In this document: positions 13,696-25,100 of the stretch, piece by piece
Layout: every line of letters starts with the position of its first letter
Numbering within the stretch: the first letter of the stretch is position 1
Assembly: GCA_032191485.1 (NCBI GenBank)
Contig: JAVDOI010000006.1
Span: 8,600,056-8,664,055, forward strand
DNA length: 64,000 bases
From: Leptoclinus maculatus
Taxonomy: Eukaryota > Chordata > Actinopteri > Perciformes > Stichaeidae
Reading direction: 5' to 3'
Notes under the pieces: model-generated
Told to the model about the DNA's origin: nothing
What the model saw: the letters and a program-made list of their open reading frames with translations, nothing else
The model's database searches: none
Made by a program: the position numbers and the translations under genes

Positions 13696-13701
13696 GCTTA
13701 C
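13696..13701 (-). other. plxna1: Splice donor after the plexin coding exon
   Basis: On the minus strand the exon ends AACTCG and is followed by GTAAGC, a near-consensus donor. Homology ends exactly here: residues after CINS become unrelated (VSSNLF...), whereas plexin-As continue with a P(L/M)QI(D/N)-type sequence. The intron begins in phase 0. Confidence 0.9.
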
Positions 13702-14883
13702 CGAGTTGATGCAGGCGAGCTCCTTGTTGAGCAGCCAGGGCAAGGAGAGCTTCCCGTATCCCTTGTAGCAGGACTGAATTCTTTCTTTGATCTTCTCTTT
13801 TATCTTCCTCAGGGTGAACAGGCACAATGCTGACTCCTTGGGTGGTTTGGCCCGATTCTTCTGACCCTGAGAGAAGACCGTGAAGAGGATGTCTTCATTC
13901 TCAGAGATCCCCAGAGAGTTGGCGAGCAGCCGCCCTGGCCGAGCCAAGAAGGCATCCTGAACCAGGCGGTACTCTACTCCATCTTTAGTGCAGCCAATGG
14001 GGAACTCCACGTAGGAGTAAAACTTGGGGTCGTCCACGCAGAGGCGGACAATTTTGGAGGTGAAGAACTGCTCTCCACTGGCATCGGGGGAAGTCAATTG
14101 GGTATCCAGCTGCATCGTTAGATAATAGACAAACTGCTCGCTGCTGAAGCTGTATACGTAATAGATGTCGAAAGCGGGGAACTTGGACAAAGTGTCAGAG
14201 GGGATCTTCAGCTGAGAGGAGACAAACTCATCCTGATAGACGAAGCTGAACATGTCGGCATTTTCTTCGTTTTCCATCAGCTTGCGGCTGGACAAGGTGG
14301 GGAAGTACTCAGACTTGCCGTCGATGGGCGTTCCTATGAATAGCTTGCTGGTCGGACTCTGGGCGGAGCTTATGATGACCCCGGACATGGTACCTGACTC
14401 TGCCACGCTAGAGAGGTAGTGCTCCTTGCGGTGGTGGGGCTCGCCCAGCTTAAAGAGGTCATCCAGGCGAAGGAACTGGCAGATCCCCTGCGAAGTGCTG
14501 CCACAGGCAATGAGGCGGTTCTGTGCGTAGTCTATGAGGAGAAGCTTGTTCACATTGGGGGTCTGGGACAGGTCATGAGGGCAGGACTGGACACTGGGCG
14601 GAGGGTAGCACTTCTCATTGTCCACCACTGGGCCAGTCATGTGGCTGCGCAGTTTGGTCAGGTTGCTAGACACCTTGAAAATCCAGTTGACAGCTCCCAC
14701 ATAGACTTCTCCAGTTTTGTTGTGGATGGCCAGATGTGTAAGCCCCGACTCAGCGGGGACAAATCGTTTGAAGGGAGGGGGTTGGCCTCCAGAGAAGGAT
14801 GAGCTCATGATAAGCAAAAGCCCCAAGAGGAGAAACAAGTTCCCCTGGCCAGGGGTAGCCGCTGACCGAGCTAGGGGACACAT
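13702..14883 (-). CDS. plxna1: Plexin-A (A1-like) first coding exon: signal peptide and most of the sema domain
   Basis: Plexin-As are single-pass receptors for class 3 and 6 semaphorins (class 3 with neuropilin) that steer axons and migrating cells. The exon encodes 394 residues. A hydrophobic signal peptide lies at about 15-31 (LFLLLGLLLIM), followed by the N-terminal part of the sema beta-propeller. Family hallmarks are CYPPPSVQSC (92-101), CGSTSQGIC (127-135), DDLFKLGEPHHRKEHYLSS (141-159), GTPIDGKSEYFPTLSSRKL (184-202), QDEFVSSQLKIPSDTL (217-232) and WLLNKELACINS (383-394). Nine cysteines are present (92, 101, 127, 135, 282, 298, 354, 372, 391), with N-glycosylation sequons at N55 and N74. 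The start is the ATG at 14883: a TAA lies nine codons upstream in frame with no ATG between, and the -3 base is G. The exon ends in phase 0 at a GTAAGC donor. From remembered paralogues, IVRLCVDDPKFYSYVEFPIGC-type stretches fit A1 better than A2 or A3. This is roughly the first fifth of a protein of about 1,900 residues. Residue W67 stands where the family usually has Arg. Confidence 0.95.
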
Positions 14884-14922
14884 AACTGGGCTGTCTAGAG
14901 GCAAGGCTTAGGGGGTTGGGGG

Positions 14923-14954
14923 AGGAGAAAGAGGAGGAGGAGGAGGAGGAGGAG
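14923..14954. repeat. (GGA)n trinucleotide tract in the plexin 5' UTR or acceptor region
   Basis: About ten GGA/GAG units on the plus strand, (TCC)n on the transcribed-sense strand, 40-70 bp upstream of the plexin ATG. It is either a pyrimidine-rich 5' UTR element or the polypyrimidine tract of an alternative acceptor. Confidence 0.85.
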
Positions 14955-15074
14955 AACAACAAGTGCTGGTCCCAAGTCAGGTTTTTCTTTCGTTTTCCAC
15001 TCTTCTGTCCAGGAATAAGGGAAGGCAGTTTGAGGGAGAGAGAGAGAAGTATGGAGAGAAGGGCAGCAAAACTC

Positions 15075-15128
15075 CTATTGATCCGCTGTCCTGTTGTCAG
15101 CGTTGCAGGCCGTCATCAGGAACATCAT
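15075..15128 (-). promoter_or_regulatory. 17-codon upstream ORF in the plexin 5' UTR
   Basis: If the exon starts at 15152, its first ATG (15128, -3 base G, followed directly by a second in-frame ATG) opens a 17-codon frame, MMFLMTACNADNRTADQ, ending at TAG. No other ATG lies between its stop and the plexin ATG about 190 nt downstream, so reinitiation would be needed. It could dampen plexin translation. This is inferred from sequence only; it disappears if the downstream acceptor is used. Confidence 0.4.
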
Positions 15129-15299
15129 CCACAGAGGCACGATGGGGGAGCCCTGGAAGGCAGAGAGAGAAAACACGGTTAGCGTCCAAGGAACATTTCC
15201 TATTGATTAAGCATCAAGCAGGCAGAGAGGCTGAAAAGGCTCACAAATTATACCAAAATTAGACGAAAGGAAAAAAAAATCAAGCTGACATTTGCCTCG

Positions 15300-15560
15300 G
15301 TAATAAATAAATAATATCAAATCTGGAAAGCAAATGTGTGTCTGCATTTAATTATGAGGGGAAAATAGCAGGGGAGGCCCGATTATTAAAGGCTCTGTAC
15401 ACATAATTGGAGTCTTGCTGGAATGAGTTAATAGATTTTACAACATTCAACTCTTTTAATATTTCATAACTTTTAACTTTACCACGGTGGCTTTGGCGGA
15501 GGCATGTGTTTAAAAGAATGCCGGGGGCCACTGCTACATTGACAGCAAGAAATTTATAGG
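15300..15560. promoter_or_regulatory. Candidate conserved non-coding element just upstream of the plexin coding exon
   Basis: Low-repeat AT-rich block with GCATTTAATTATGAGG, CGATTATTAAAGGC and CATAATTGGAG motifs, about 150-400 bp upstream of the acceptor in intron 1. Confidence 0.25.
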
Positions 15561-17863
15561 AAGGTCTGCTCGAAGGCTTTCCTGTCAGGGTTTCAACGGT
15601 ATCAACAACGCTTAACAGAAACGCAACACCTTATTGTAATCACGCAGTTCTGTATCCAGGCATCAGGCTCTCGTGGCAGCACAGCAGGTCGCAAGCAACA
15701 CACTCTACCTTCCCTCAGGAGCTACAATCACAATATATACTATATCACGACAAATTAGACTCATGCTGAGAGAAATATAACAACCCTTTACAGGTATGTT
15801 TGCCGCACATTGAGGCAAAAAAAAGATGCACCTGGCTCAACTTCTGCTGCCACACGGCAACGTCCTCCGGCAATGCATCGCAAGCACACGTAGCCGGTAA
15901 TGCACCTTGTAAACATAGATGGCCCCTATTTTACAGTTTACCCTGCAATTGTCGAGGTGAGGGATTGTCACCAGTGCATGTGGCAACATGCCAACACCAG
16001 CATCATATCCAGAATATGCCTACATTTCAGTGCGTGTGGCCCTACTTCCTTCCTCACCGCCTTTCATACCGACTCATTCGGATCAATGAAGAGCCAGAAC
16101 TTTGCAAATACACATTTACGTAGGTCTGCTTTCATTGATAGGCAAATATATTTCACACGGCGCACACTATACCGCACAGCTAGTATCCCTTGACAACCCG
16201 GGATGCGGACAACAAAGGCGGCAGAATTGAAGGGCAGAAATGAGAAAATGTATTGAGGACGGAGACTTCACACATAAAGGACAGGGAGGAGGAGGAGTCA
16301 AAAGGGAGAGTCTCTGCTCTTTTTGGGCGTCCTCCAACGACGACGCAGTGAAGATGAGGAGCAGGGTTTGGCGGGCGTGCGCTGCTGCTTGACAGGCCAA
16401 TCATGTTCCTGCAAAACCGGGACATTAGTTCTCCTGTAAATGCTGATTATGCAAAACGGGACGCAACTCTCCCAGGGACCCCGTGCTTCAATTTCACCTT
16501 GACTATCAAAGTGTCTGCACGGAGGTAGTTTATGACCACGCTGAATCTGAAAAGATGAGAGACACTATGGCGAGATGAGGAAAGGTAGGAAGAGGTGGGT
16601 GGGAGACGGGAGGAGATTGAGGAAAATCTAAATATGGAAAGAGAGGGGAGAGGCGAACAGAAATGCTGAGTTTCCCTTTCTTTCTTTCTTTATCTCAGTT
16701 TCCGCCTCCTGCTCTCCCCGTGGTGAGCCACAGGAGCAAGGCTATCCGTCTATCAATCACCATGCATACAGGTCAGAGTGTGGTCACTTTACCGAGATTG
16801 GAGGGATGAATGTGAGGGTTTCTTTTTTTTTTACAGCTGCCAGGGAGAGAGTGAGTAAGAAAGAGGGAGAAAAAGGCACTTTTCGATGTATTGAAAGAAT
16901 TAAACACCTCAGTAAGAGGAGTCATTAAATTGCACATCAATTCAAGTCGTTTGCCGCTGCTGCAAATAGTGTGCGAGAGAGAAAAGAAAGAGACAGAGGG
17001 AGCAGGATGGGGAAAGAAATAGTAGTGGCGATGTTCATGGAATAGCAAACCATAGCTCAGCTGAGACAACGGCTGGCCAGGTTCAGGGAGAGGTGGTGTC
17101 ATCTAATTTTCACAAACGAAAAAGGCCCGGAGAGGGCGTGTAGGAGACATGACGAGAGCAAGGCGAGGAAGAGGAAAAGAGCGAGGGGAAAAGAAAGTAG
17201 GAGACAAACAAGACATGGAAAGAGTGAGTAGCAGAAGGGTGAGTGAGGAGCAGCGGGAGCCAAAAGAAAAGAAAAGGCAGCATCTCCGCAGCATTTTAAT
17301 CAGAGCTCTACCTGCGCTGAAATCAAACACCAGGGGAGCCCCGTGGTTTGAGGCACCTCGGCAAAGGAAACAGCAGACAGAACGGCCTGAGGTGCTGTTA
17401 CACCCTCACTCTGCACTCTGTGAGATTAAAACGACTCGACGCAGGCCGCAGCCTCTTCGACATAAGCAGCTGCAATAAAGTGACTCGCCAGCCTATAATA
17501 AAAAAAGCTAATTTCTTGCTCAACGGTACAGCCGCGCGCCGCGCGACGAGAGCAGGTGCCAATTTAAAAACGTGGCGGCACGTATACGGGAGGCCAGCTG
17601 CCTCATTTTCCTTTGTCACTTTCCGAGTGAGGGGAAAGACACAATGAGGCAGAGTGAGTGAGCGAGGAAATGAGAGAGACCGATAAAGAACGAGCGATAA
17701 CGGGGGAAAAAAAACATCCCTAAAGTAATTCCTCTTCATTTAGGCCAGCCGCGGCTTGATGTAAGAGTGTAAATCGCACAACAAATTGCATCCAGGCCTT
17801 GTTATCTATCCCAGTAATAAGACGATGACATCACAACGCATGCTTTAACTAACACAATAGTGT

Positions 17864-17877
17864 GGGGGGGGGGGGGG
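17864..17877. repeat. Poly-G tract (G14)
   Basis: 14 consecutive G following TGTGT. Confidence 0.9.
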
Positions 17878-18109
17878 AGTGGAGTCATACACAGGGCAGC
17901 AAACCGGATGGGTGAAAGAATCAGAGAAATAATGTCTTCACAAGTGGGCCCCCCAACTCCCCTCTTCCTCCAGTCCTTCACCTCCACCCCGTCATTCAAC
18001 ACATGCCCAACTGCTGAGAATATGGTCAATCATTCAGCTTCTCACACGCATTCCTCTCTTTTTTCATAAATTTTCGCCATTTTCTCGCGACAGCCTTATC
18101 CCTTTGAAC

Positions 18110-18390
18110 CCTCTTCAATTTCAATTTCCTCCAGAGCTCAAGTGAAATGGTGGGAAGAGCGCTGAAACAAGGTTTGCGAGCCATATCTGGCCACCATCAA
18201 GGAAAAACATGTCAATCATTTTGGGGCTGGAGCGCGTCTGTGGCTTTGGGACTGGGCAGCCACCATATCGGAGGAGCCGAGGCCGTTATCACATCAGGGA
18301 AAAGCCTCAGAGAGAGGGGCTGTAAGGGGCCAAGTTGATTGGATTTGATATCGGGACACCCTATCAATTGACAGGCCTGTTCTGAGTCCC
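18110..18390. promoter_or_regulatory. Candidate conserved non-coding element
   Basis: A GC-balanced, repeat-free 280-bp block in intron 1 with CCATATCTGGCC (CArG-like) and GTTATCACATC, and GCCATATCTGG/CCACCATATCGG pairs. It is bounded by pyrimidine-rich and microsatellite DNA on both sides. Confidence 0.25.
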
Positions 18391-19667
18391 TATGGGCATT
18401 GGGAATTGGAATGAGGGATTGAAAGGGAGGTAGAAGACATAACAGAGAGGGAAAAGCTTAGGAAGGAGGGGGTCCTCACACAGCCTTATTTCATTTTGTT
18501 TATTTGGCTTAAAGAGTGGCGGGAATCCTGAGAAGAAATGGGGGTGGTGGCGGTGCGCTCTCGTGTGCGTTGTGAGGAAATTCCACAGGTTGTTGAGGTG
18601 GTGAGCTGTTGCCAACTCTCGTGAGCTGAGCTGGATCAACTCTCCCTCTCTCTCACCCGCTTCTCCAAAAGCAACTAAACCTGTCCGCTCAGATAATGGT
18701 CGCTGCTCAGCCCCGGAGCTGCGCTGATTTATTGCCAGTGGCATATCAATTACAGCACTCGCCACTGGAGGGGAGAAAGAGGAGGAGAAGGTGGCGAGAG
18801 AGGGATGGCGATGATGAGGATGGAAGAGCGGCACTCGGGGAAGAAAAAAAAAATCTTTACCCTTGCATCACAACATGTGGGTCACATCTGGGATAAGAGG
18901 AAGAGGTGACAGGGTGGAATTGAAGGAAAATAAATTTAAAAAGATGGACGTGTGCGAGAATGAGGGAAAGCCTCTGAAAATGTATGCAAATTGTCAAGAC
19001 ACACACACACTCTCATACATGCACATAGTCAATTATTGCATCCCAACCATAGCACAATTGAGGAGGTGACTGAAAGCAGCATGGTTTAAAAAGACACATA
19101 CTGGGCGAACACTTCAACCCACACACACGCACGCCAACTGCATACACCCTCCCCTCTGTTTGTGTGCGTACATAGAGACCTTTTGTGCACAAAGAATTAT
19201 GCGCATGCAAATCAAAACACACATGTACAAAAACCTAATGGATCCCTATCTTAATCTGCCCTCGACCTCTTCACTCAGCAAGCAACACACACTCCAGAGG
19301 TTGGAGATTTGCCCGGGGGGGAAAGATGGGTGAGGGGCGGGTGAAGGACTGAACAGCACGAGGAGGCGGCAGGGAGCGGATGGTGGGGTGTGGGGGGGTG
19401 GGATGGTTAGAGAGGAGGTAAGATGGGGAGCCAAGCCCTGAAGCCTTAATCCTCTCCCAGGGTCTAATCTCACCGCCACTATCTGCATATGGGAAGAATG
19501 GATTACCATCCCCCGACACGCTGACGGACGGACGGATTGAAGGAGGGATGGGTGGCAATCCCTGGACAGACAAACACATTCACACAAACAGTCTGACTGA
19601 CATTATTACAGAGAGTAGAGGATGTGGGTGGCTCTCTAAACTACTCTAAAAATACACTCAGCTCGGG

Positions 19668-19669
<2 letters not shown>

Positions 19670-19703
<34 letters not shown>
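19670..19703. repeat. (CA)n microsatellite
   Basis: About 17 AC units in intron 1. Confidence 0.92.
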
Positions 19704-19706
<3 letters not shown>

Positions 19707-19799
19707 TGCAGGTAGGCATGGTGCAGGCTAGTCATTTGCAGCCTGGTTAGCCCACTAGTCTGACATATGTCCCAATCAGAGGCCGTCTCAGGGGCTGAA

Positions 19800-20080
19800 T
19801 GGAGTCCTCTTAACGCACCGAAAACTCATATCTCAACACTGAAGCAAAGCAATCACTCCATCTGCTGAGGATTATCAGAGAATGTCAACATTATTGCAAT
19901 AAACCACTGGCATATTATCAAAGAATATCCAGCCCATTTGTCACTGTCCACGGAGATTTGTTCATAAAAGGTGCTCATTTTTCAATAATAGCTGGATGAC
20001 AGCAGAATAAGTATGAATAACTTAGTATGGAGAGTATTTTTAGAGTGCCCTTGGGGGAAATATAAGCAGACATCTTCTTG
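19800..20080. promoter_or_regulatory. Candidate conserved non-coding element
   Basis: Repeat-free block with ATTATCAGAGAATG, ATTATTGCAATAAACC, and TTATCAAAGAATATCC (GATA- and C/EBP/Sox-like sites). Texture-based guess. Confidence 0.2.
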
Positions 20081-21149
20081 ATACTTCATGTCATCACTTT
20101 ATCAGACAAAAAGGCATTTAGTGATGAGAATATCCAAAATACGAGCTAGCACTTTTAAAAACGCCAAAATCAACTGTCCCTATATCATATTCAAGTCATC
20201 CAGCGGGCCAAGACAAATTTCAGAGGGGGTAAGACCAATTTGCAAGAGGTCGGACAACAAAGAAGTATGATATATTGTGGTATCTTGTATCATTTCCTTC
20301 CTCTCTCGGCTGTGGGGAACAAGCTGACTGGCAAGTCTTAAGGCGTATAAAAAGTCCTTATGAGTTCTGTTTTAGTGCCAACGTAAATCAGTTTAGTGGA
20401 GGACAAGCGCCAGTGCCCTTTCTCTCTCCCTCTCTGTGGCAGGTGGCCTGCCAAAACAAATGTCTTGTTCTAGAGTACAAAAGTAGTGTATAGAGCGTGT
20501 GTGTGAGTGTGTGTGTGTGCGTGTGTCTGTTACGAAGTCAGGCACCGAAACAAATTGGGACCCCTGTCTTTAAAGCACCTTGCTGGGCTGACTTTCAAGC
20601 CAGCGGCCCGGTCGCAGTGATGAAACCTGATCTCGACCCGTCTAGCGGGCAAACCCTGGACGTGAAAGAGTAGAGAAAAAAGGCTACGCAGCAGAAACAC
20701 CGGCATCTAGCTTGGTCCTCCTCGAGTTCTCCGTTGGTTTATTAGCCAAGAATAAATTCTTTACAGCAGACGCTTTACAAGCTGCTCAGCTCTGTGTCTT
20801 GGAATAATAGAATATGAAGATTTTAGAATTTTTTTTTTGAGAAAGTATCATGAGCCACAGGGTTATAAAACACACAATAATAATATACATAGTTAAATAC
20901 ATAAAAAAAAAGACATTAAGAATTTACACCACAGTCTTTTCAGTTAAACTGTAATAATCTGACTTATCTATTTTTAATGTCGTCCTCTATGTGTTTCCCA
21001 GGCTTGAACCAGTAGCCTGCACAAGGACGACGCTAGAAACTGAGAAACAATCCACTCACACATTCAAGAGCTGGAGCAGCAATAAGTGCAAAGACAACTG
21101 CTTCTCTGACACTCAATGTGCCTTATGGATAACTGACATGCATGCCTGT

Positions 21150-21153
21150 GCGC

Positions 21154-21210
<57 letters not shown>

Positions 21211-21362
21211 ACAGCTGCCACTCCGAGACAGTGGACAGACTGTGGGCTCTACATCACACACATTCTTCCTCTCCTCATTCCCTGTCAAACACACTCTTGT
21301 GTTTTCAGAGGTAAATGGGATTATATGCCGACAGACGTCACTTCAGACACAAGTGTGTGGTA

Positions 21363-21413
<51 letters not shown>

Positions 21414-21418
21414 TGTGT
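21150..21418. repeat. Two (GT)n microsatellites
   Basis: (GT)n at about 21155-21208, preceded by GCGCGC, and at 21364-21409, followed by GCGCGTGTG. GC/GT mixtures are strong Z-DNA formers. Confidence 0.92.
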
Positions 21419-22151
21419 TGCAGTCAGTCACAAATGTGTGCACATGCGCCTGTGCTCATCTGTTGTTGACATCGACATCAGCTTCTGCATTTTCTCTGAA
21501 TCTGACCGCTGGCAACACTCACACTAAGTCTGCCCCAAACCTGGAATGCAGAAGGATTGAGCTGTGGACAAACCTCAAAGGTAATCTGTGTGACAGGTGT
21601 GTGTGTGTGTGGTTGGATAATGAACGTCACCATCTCAGTGCGCTGAACAGTTTATGAACATTGTTTCTGATTTGGCTGGTGAACACGGGGTTGAGCGCCC
21701 CAGGGTGTCCAATTACACAAACTGTATTTGTCTCCATCTCGGTGTCCAAGCTTCCCACCCTTACGATTCCTTTCCATCAGTTTTTGCAAAACAGCTCACA
21801 CTCATAGTGCTGCAGAAGCCCAAATAAAATCCAAACTGATTATTTAAAACACCAAATTCATGGCGATCACAACAAACTAAACATGGGCACGCAATTTCTA
21901 GCCTCTGTTTCTTCTCTCAGGGGTGAAATTCCTGGATAAACAAAGGGCTTCATTCCAGCTGCTAAGACAGAATGAACCAGCCATCGCACAAAACCTGCAC
22001 ACATTTAAAAAAAAAAAAAATGGAGCACACAGACACACAAACACAGCGATGCAGGCACCGTCAGATTAGTGGTTTACTCTTAATCTCTCGACTGTGTTTG
22101 TGCGACTGGGTCTTTCTTTCCATGACAAATCCTGTCTGTCTGTGTCTGTCT

Positions 22152-22184
<33 letters not shown>

Positions 22185-25100
22185 AAGGTGGGAGAGGTAG
22201 GCGGTATGTAGGTCAGGGCCACAATGTGCCTGATACGAGCCACACAGTAACGCGTTAATCGTGCAGTTAGTTGAACATTTCTCACGCTGAGCCTGCACTA
22301 TTGTCTGTAGCATAACGCTAATGCTGCTTCTGTTTGACATGCAACAGCGGGTTGTTAGCTTAACTTGAAGTCGTCCTCGATACGCATATCCTCCCCATGT
22401 CTCGTTACGCTGGATTAAATCAGTGAAATGAACTAACATTTACAACTTCAAAGTCTTGCACACCTAATGTCTACATGCCGCCCAACAAAACTTGAATCAG
22501 CACCGAGCAATGCCGGTCACAATGAAGGTCAACCACAAAACAACCTGGTGGTTTTCCACCAGTCGAGCTGTGGTTTGAGCGCTCTAATGCAGGTTGTACA
22601 GGTGTTGATGTCATGAAACCACGGGCGAGGACAGGTTCAGTCAGCGGACTTAGAGTGAAGTGGGAACCAATATGGTAAACTGTGGACAGAACTGAAGAAT
22701 ATCAACTGACCACCGCATGCTGTCTTTATACAGTGTAGACCACATATGTTCAACGCTCATGAAGACATCTTTTTTCATGACTTTAAAGCGCACAAAAATG
22801 ATCAAATATTGCCTGTAGAAGGAATGTTCATTGACTTCATCCACCCTCGAATAAACTGCTCTGAGCTGAAACCAGCCGCATTCCTCAACAGCGCACTATA
22901 ATGGAATGCAGCCCGCTCTGCCCGAAACAGCCCGTTGTGCCAAAACGCTGCAATCCTCAACTCGGCCCCATTCTACTGTCGCTTCCTCGCAGCCTCCCCC
23001 CCCCCTTGTGAGTTTGATTGACCCTTGACACCCAGAGTGCTGGGGTGGGCTTGTGCTGGTTGTTGTGGAAAAACAGGCGTGCCATTGTAAATCCTCTCTC
23101 CAAGCATTCGAGGACAGTGCTGTAGATGGTGGAAGAGTCGCTTCAAGGAGAAAGGTATTAAAAAGAATGACCGTCTCCTTTTGTTTTAACGGCACCATAA
23201 AAAGGTAGCCTCCCCTTCTCGTACTTACTGTTTCAAGAGTAAGCCTATGTAGACTGTAGACCGCCCGACATCGTCAGCAGCACTAGACAAATGATCAGCT
23301 CTCCCTGGGATGGCACAGGTATTTGAACAGCAAGAGTAGGAGTTAATGAGAAAGTATTTCAAAATGCTGAGATCTACTCCAAGTTGACGTTAATAATTTG
23401 CAAGTACAATCTGTTCTGGTTTTGGTGTCGACGGGAACAAAGTGGACAAAACGCGCAACTCTAGATAAAGACAGTCAAAACCAGAATCCTTTTTTAAATT
23501 CCCCCATTGAGATTACATCACGAAGAGACCGACATCTGACCCGAGAACTTCAAAGACTTGACACGCGTCCAAGACTTAATCTAGCTGCTCGTTTCTCAGC
23601 CGCCGGAGTCTTCTGCTGCCCCCATCACACTCGATATTGTCTCCACTTATTAAGTTTATTCAAACAGACAGACGACTGACCGTCTACTCTCCCCTTTTTT
23701 TCACCGCAGTCTGAAACATGACAACGTCACCCAGAACAAGTTTACACAAATAAAATGTCCTGTCTTTGTTGTAATGACAGCACGTGAGCCAAAGCACTCG
23801 TATGCACAAAGAAGCACACACACACACACACACACACCGTGCATCTGGGCTGGTTCGCTATCGACTCGGACAGCATCCGTATCCATCTCTGTCCATTAAG
23901 GCCCGTACTGTTTCCGGACGTGTGCTATTGAGGAGTATTAGTAACCATATCATTGGCTATGACCGCATGGCTTTATCCTATGCTCTAAATGCTTTAAGGC
24001 AGGCGTGTGGCTTGTGTCACATGGTGTTTAGCAAATTCATGTCCACAGATGGGTCACAAGACATCAGGGTTAATGCAGCTGTCTCTGCTTGGGGGAATGT
24101 GGGTTCTGTATCAGGGAAACCATCGAGGAAAAAAAGAAAATGCGATAACTCAGCGTGAGATGTTGTGTAGAAGGGCACAGACGGTACGTCTCCAGCCTTT
24201 AATGCAAGTCAGTTTATGATTAGGATATTTGGAAAAGAAAAGATTAGCTGATTTCTAATTCTCCGTACATTGCAATACAAAGAAAAGAGGTTTTATAAGC
24301 TTTTGTTCCACAAGAAAAATCAAGAAATACTCGACCCTGGTGGTCAAACTCATCACAATATAGGGAGATTTGCAACAGCATACGCGCTAAACAAAGACAG
24401 CGTCACGTCCAGGAACTCAGTGGAACGGGACCATGCATTTTGTTTAACTGTTTATATCGGAGTCATGGGAGGCCAACGGCAATTATCTTCAGTCGCGCCG
24501 TTGTGGGGCTGAAACAAAGGAAGCTCGTCTATCCCAACTGTTTTAGCTCAGGAGATATTCAAGCCAACAGACAGTGTGTGTGTGTGTGTGTGCGTGAATG
24601 TGCACACCCATGCATTGTGTTCAGTAGAGAGAGAATAGAGGCTTGTGAGCTCAGACGATTTCCTGTCTGGTCCCAAATCATCAGTACATACTGTATTCCT
24701 GGTGAAGCGCGACACACAGCGCCGCACGCATCACTGCTCCACTATAGAGGCGGCGACAGAGAGCGAGATGAAAGCTGGTGTGTGATTAATACCTTTTTCG
24801 CAAGCAGCTACGACACGTACAGCAACAACACTTTTTTAAACTTTCTACCCTCTTAGACTATACACGTAAGAGACTAAATGTCCATTCGATGATGTCTACC
24901 CACCAAAAAAATAATATGACGGTGATAGGAGGCTGGAGAAGAAAAGGAAAAAAAAAAAACATAACTGTGAGAAGAGGGAGATCGAGTGAGAGAGGCTGCA
25001 ATAATCAGGCGGGAGAGATGAGGAGACGAGAGAGAGAAAAATGGTGCAGGTGAAAAGGCGAGGTGATGGAAAGGGAGAGAAAAGAGGGAGAGATAGACGG

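Larger units (their letters stand above)
14884..15152 (-). other. plxna1: Putative 5' UTR of the plexin coding exon, with acceptor at 15153
   Basis: Minus-strand sequence just above 15152 reads TTTTCTCTCTCTGCCTTCCAG then GGCTCC, a textbook polypyrimidine tract and CAG acceptor. That would give a 269-nt 5' UTR before the ATG at 14883. The UTR holds a (TCC)n run at about 14923-14954. An alternative is a much shorter UTR: the same (TCC)n-rich tract runs into TAAG, CTAG and ACAG at about 14890-14908, any of which could act as an acceptor 7-25 nt before the ATG. The 15152 boundary has the better acceptor, but transcript data are needed to choose. Confidence 0.55.

Noticed and set aside
13663..13701. 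Continuation of the plexin frame for 12 more codons
   Set aside because: The sequence after 13702 is intronic: a consensus donor is present and plexin homology ends there.
14419..14802. Open frame on the plus strand opposite the plexin exon (127 codons)
   Set aside because: It is an antisense shadow of the conserved sema-domain coding sequence, with no homology of its own.
14884..14904. Upstream extension of the plexin frame to a TTG at 14904
   Set aside because: TTG is not a plausible start here. The first in-frame ATG is at 14883, with a stop codon directly upstream of the TTG.
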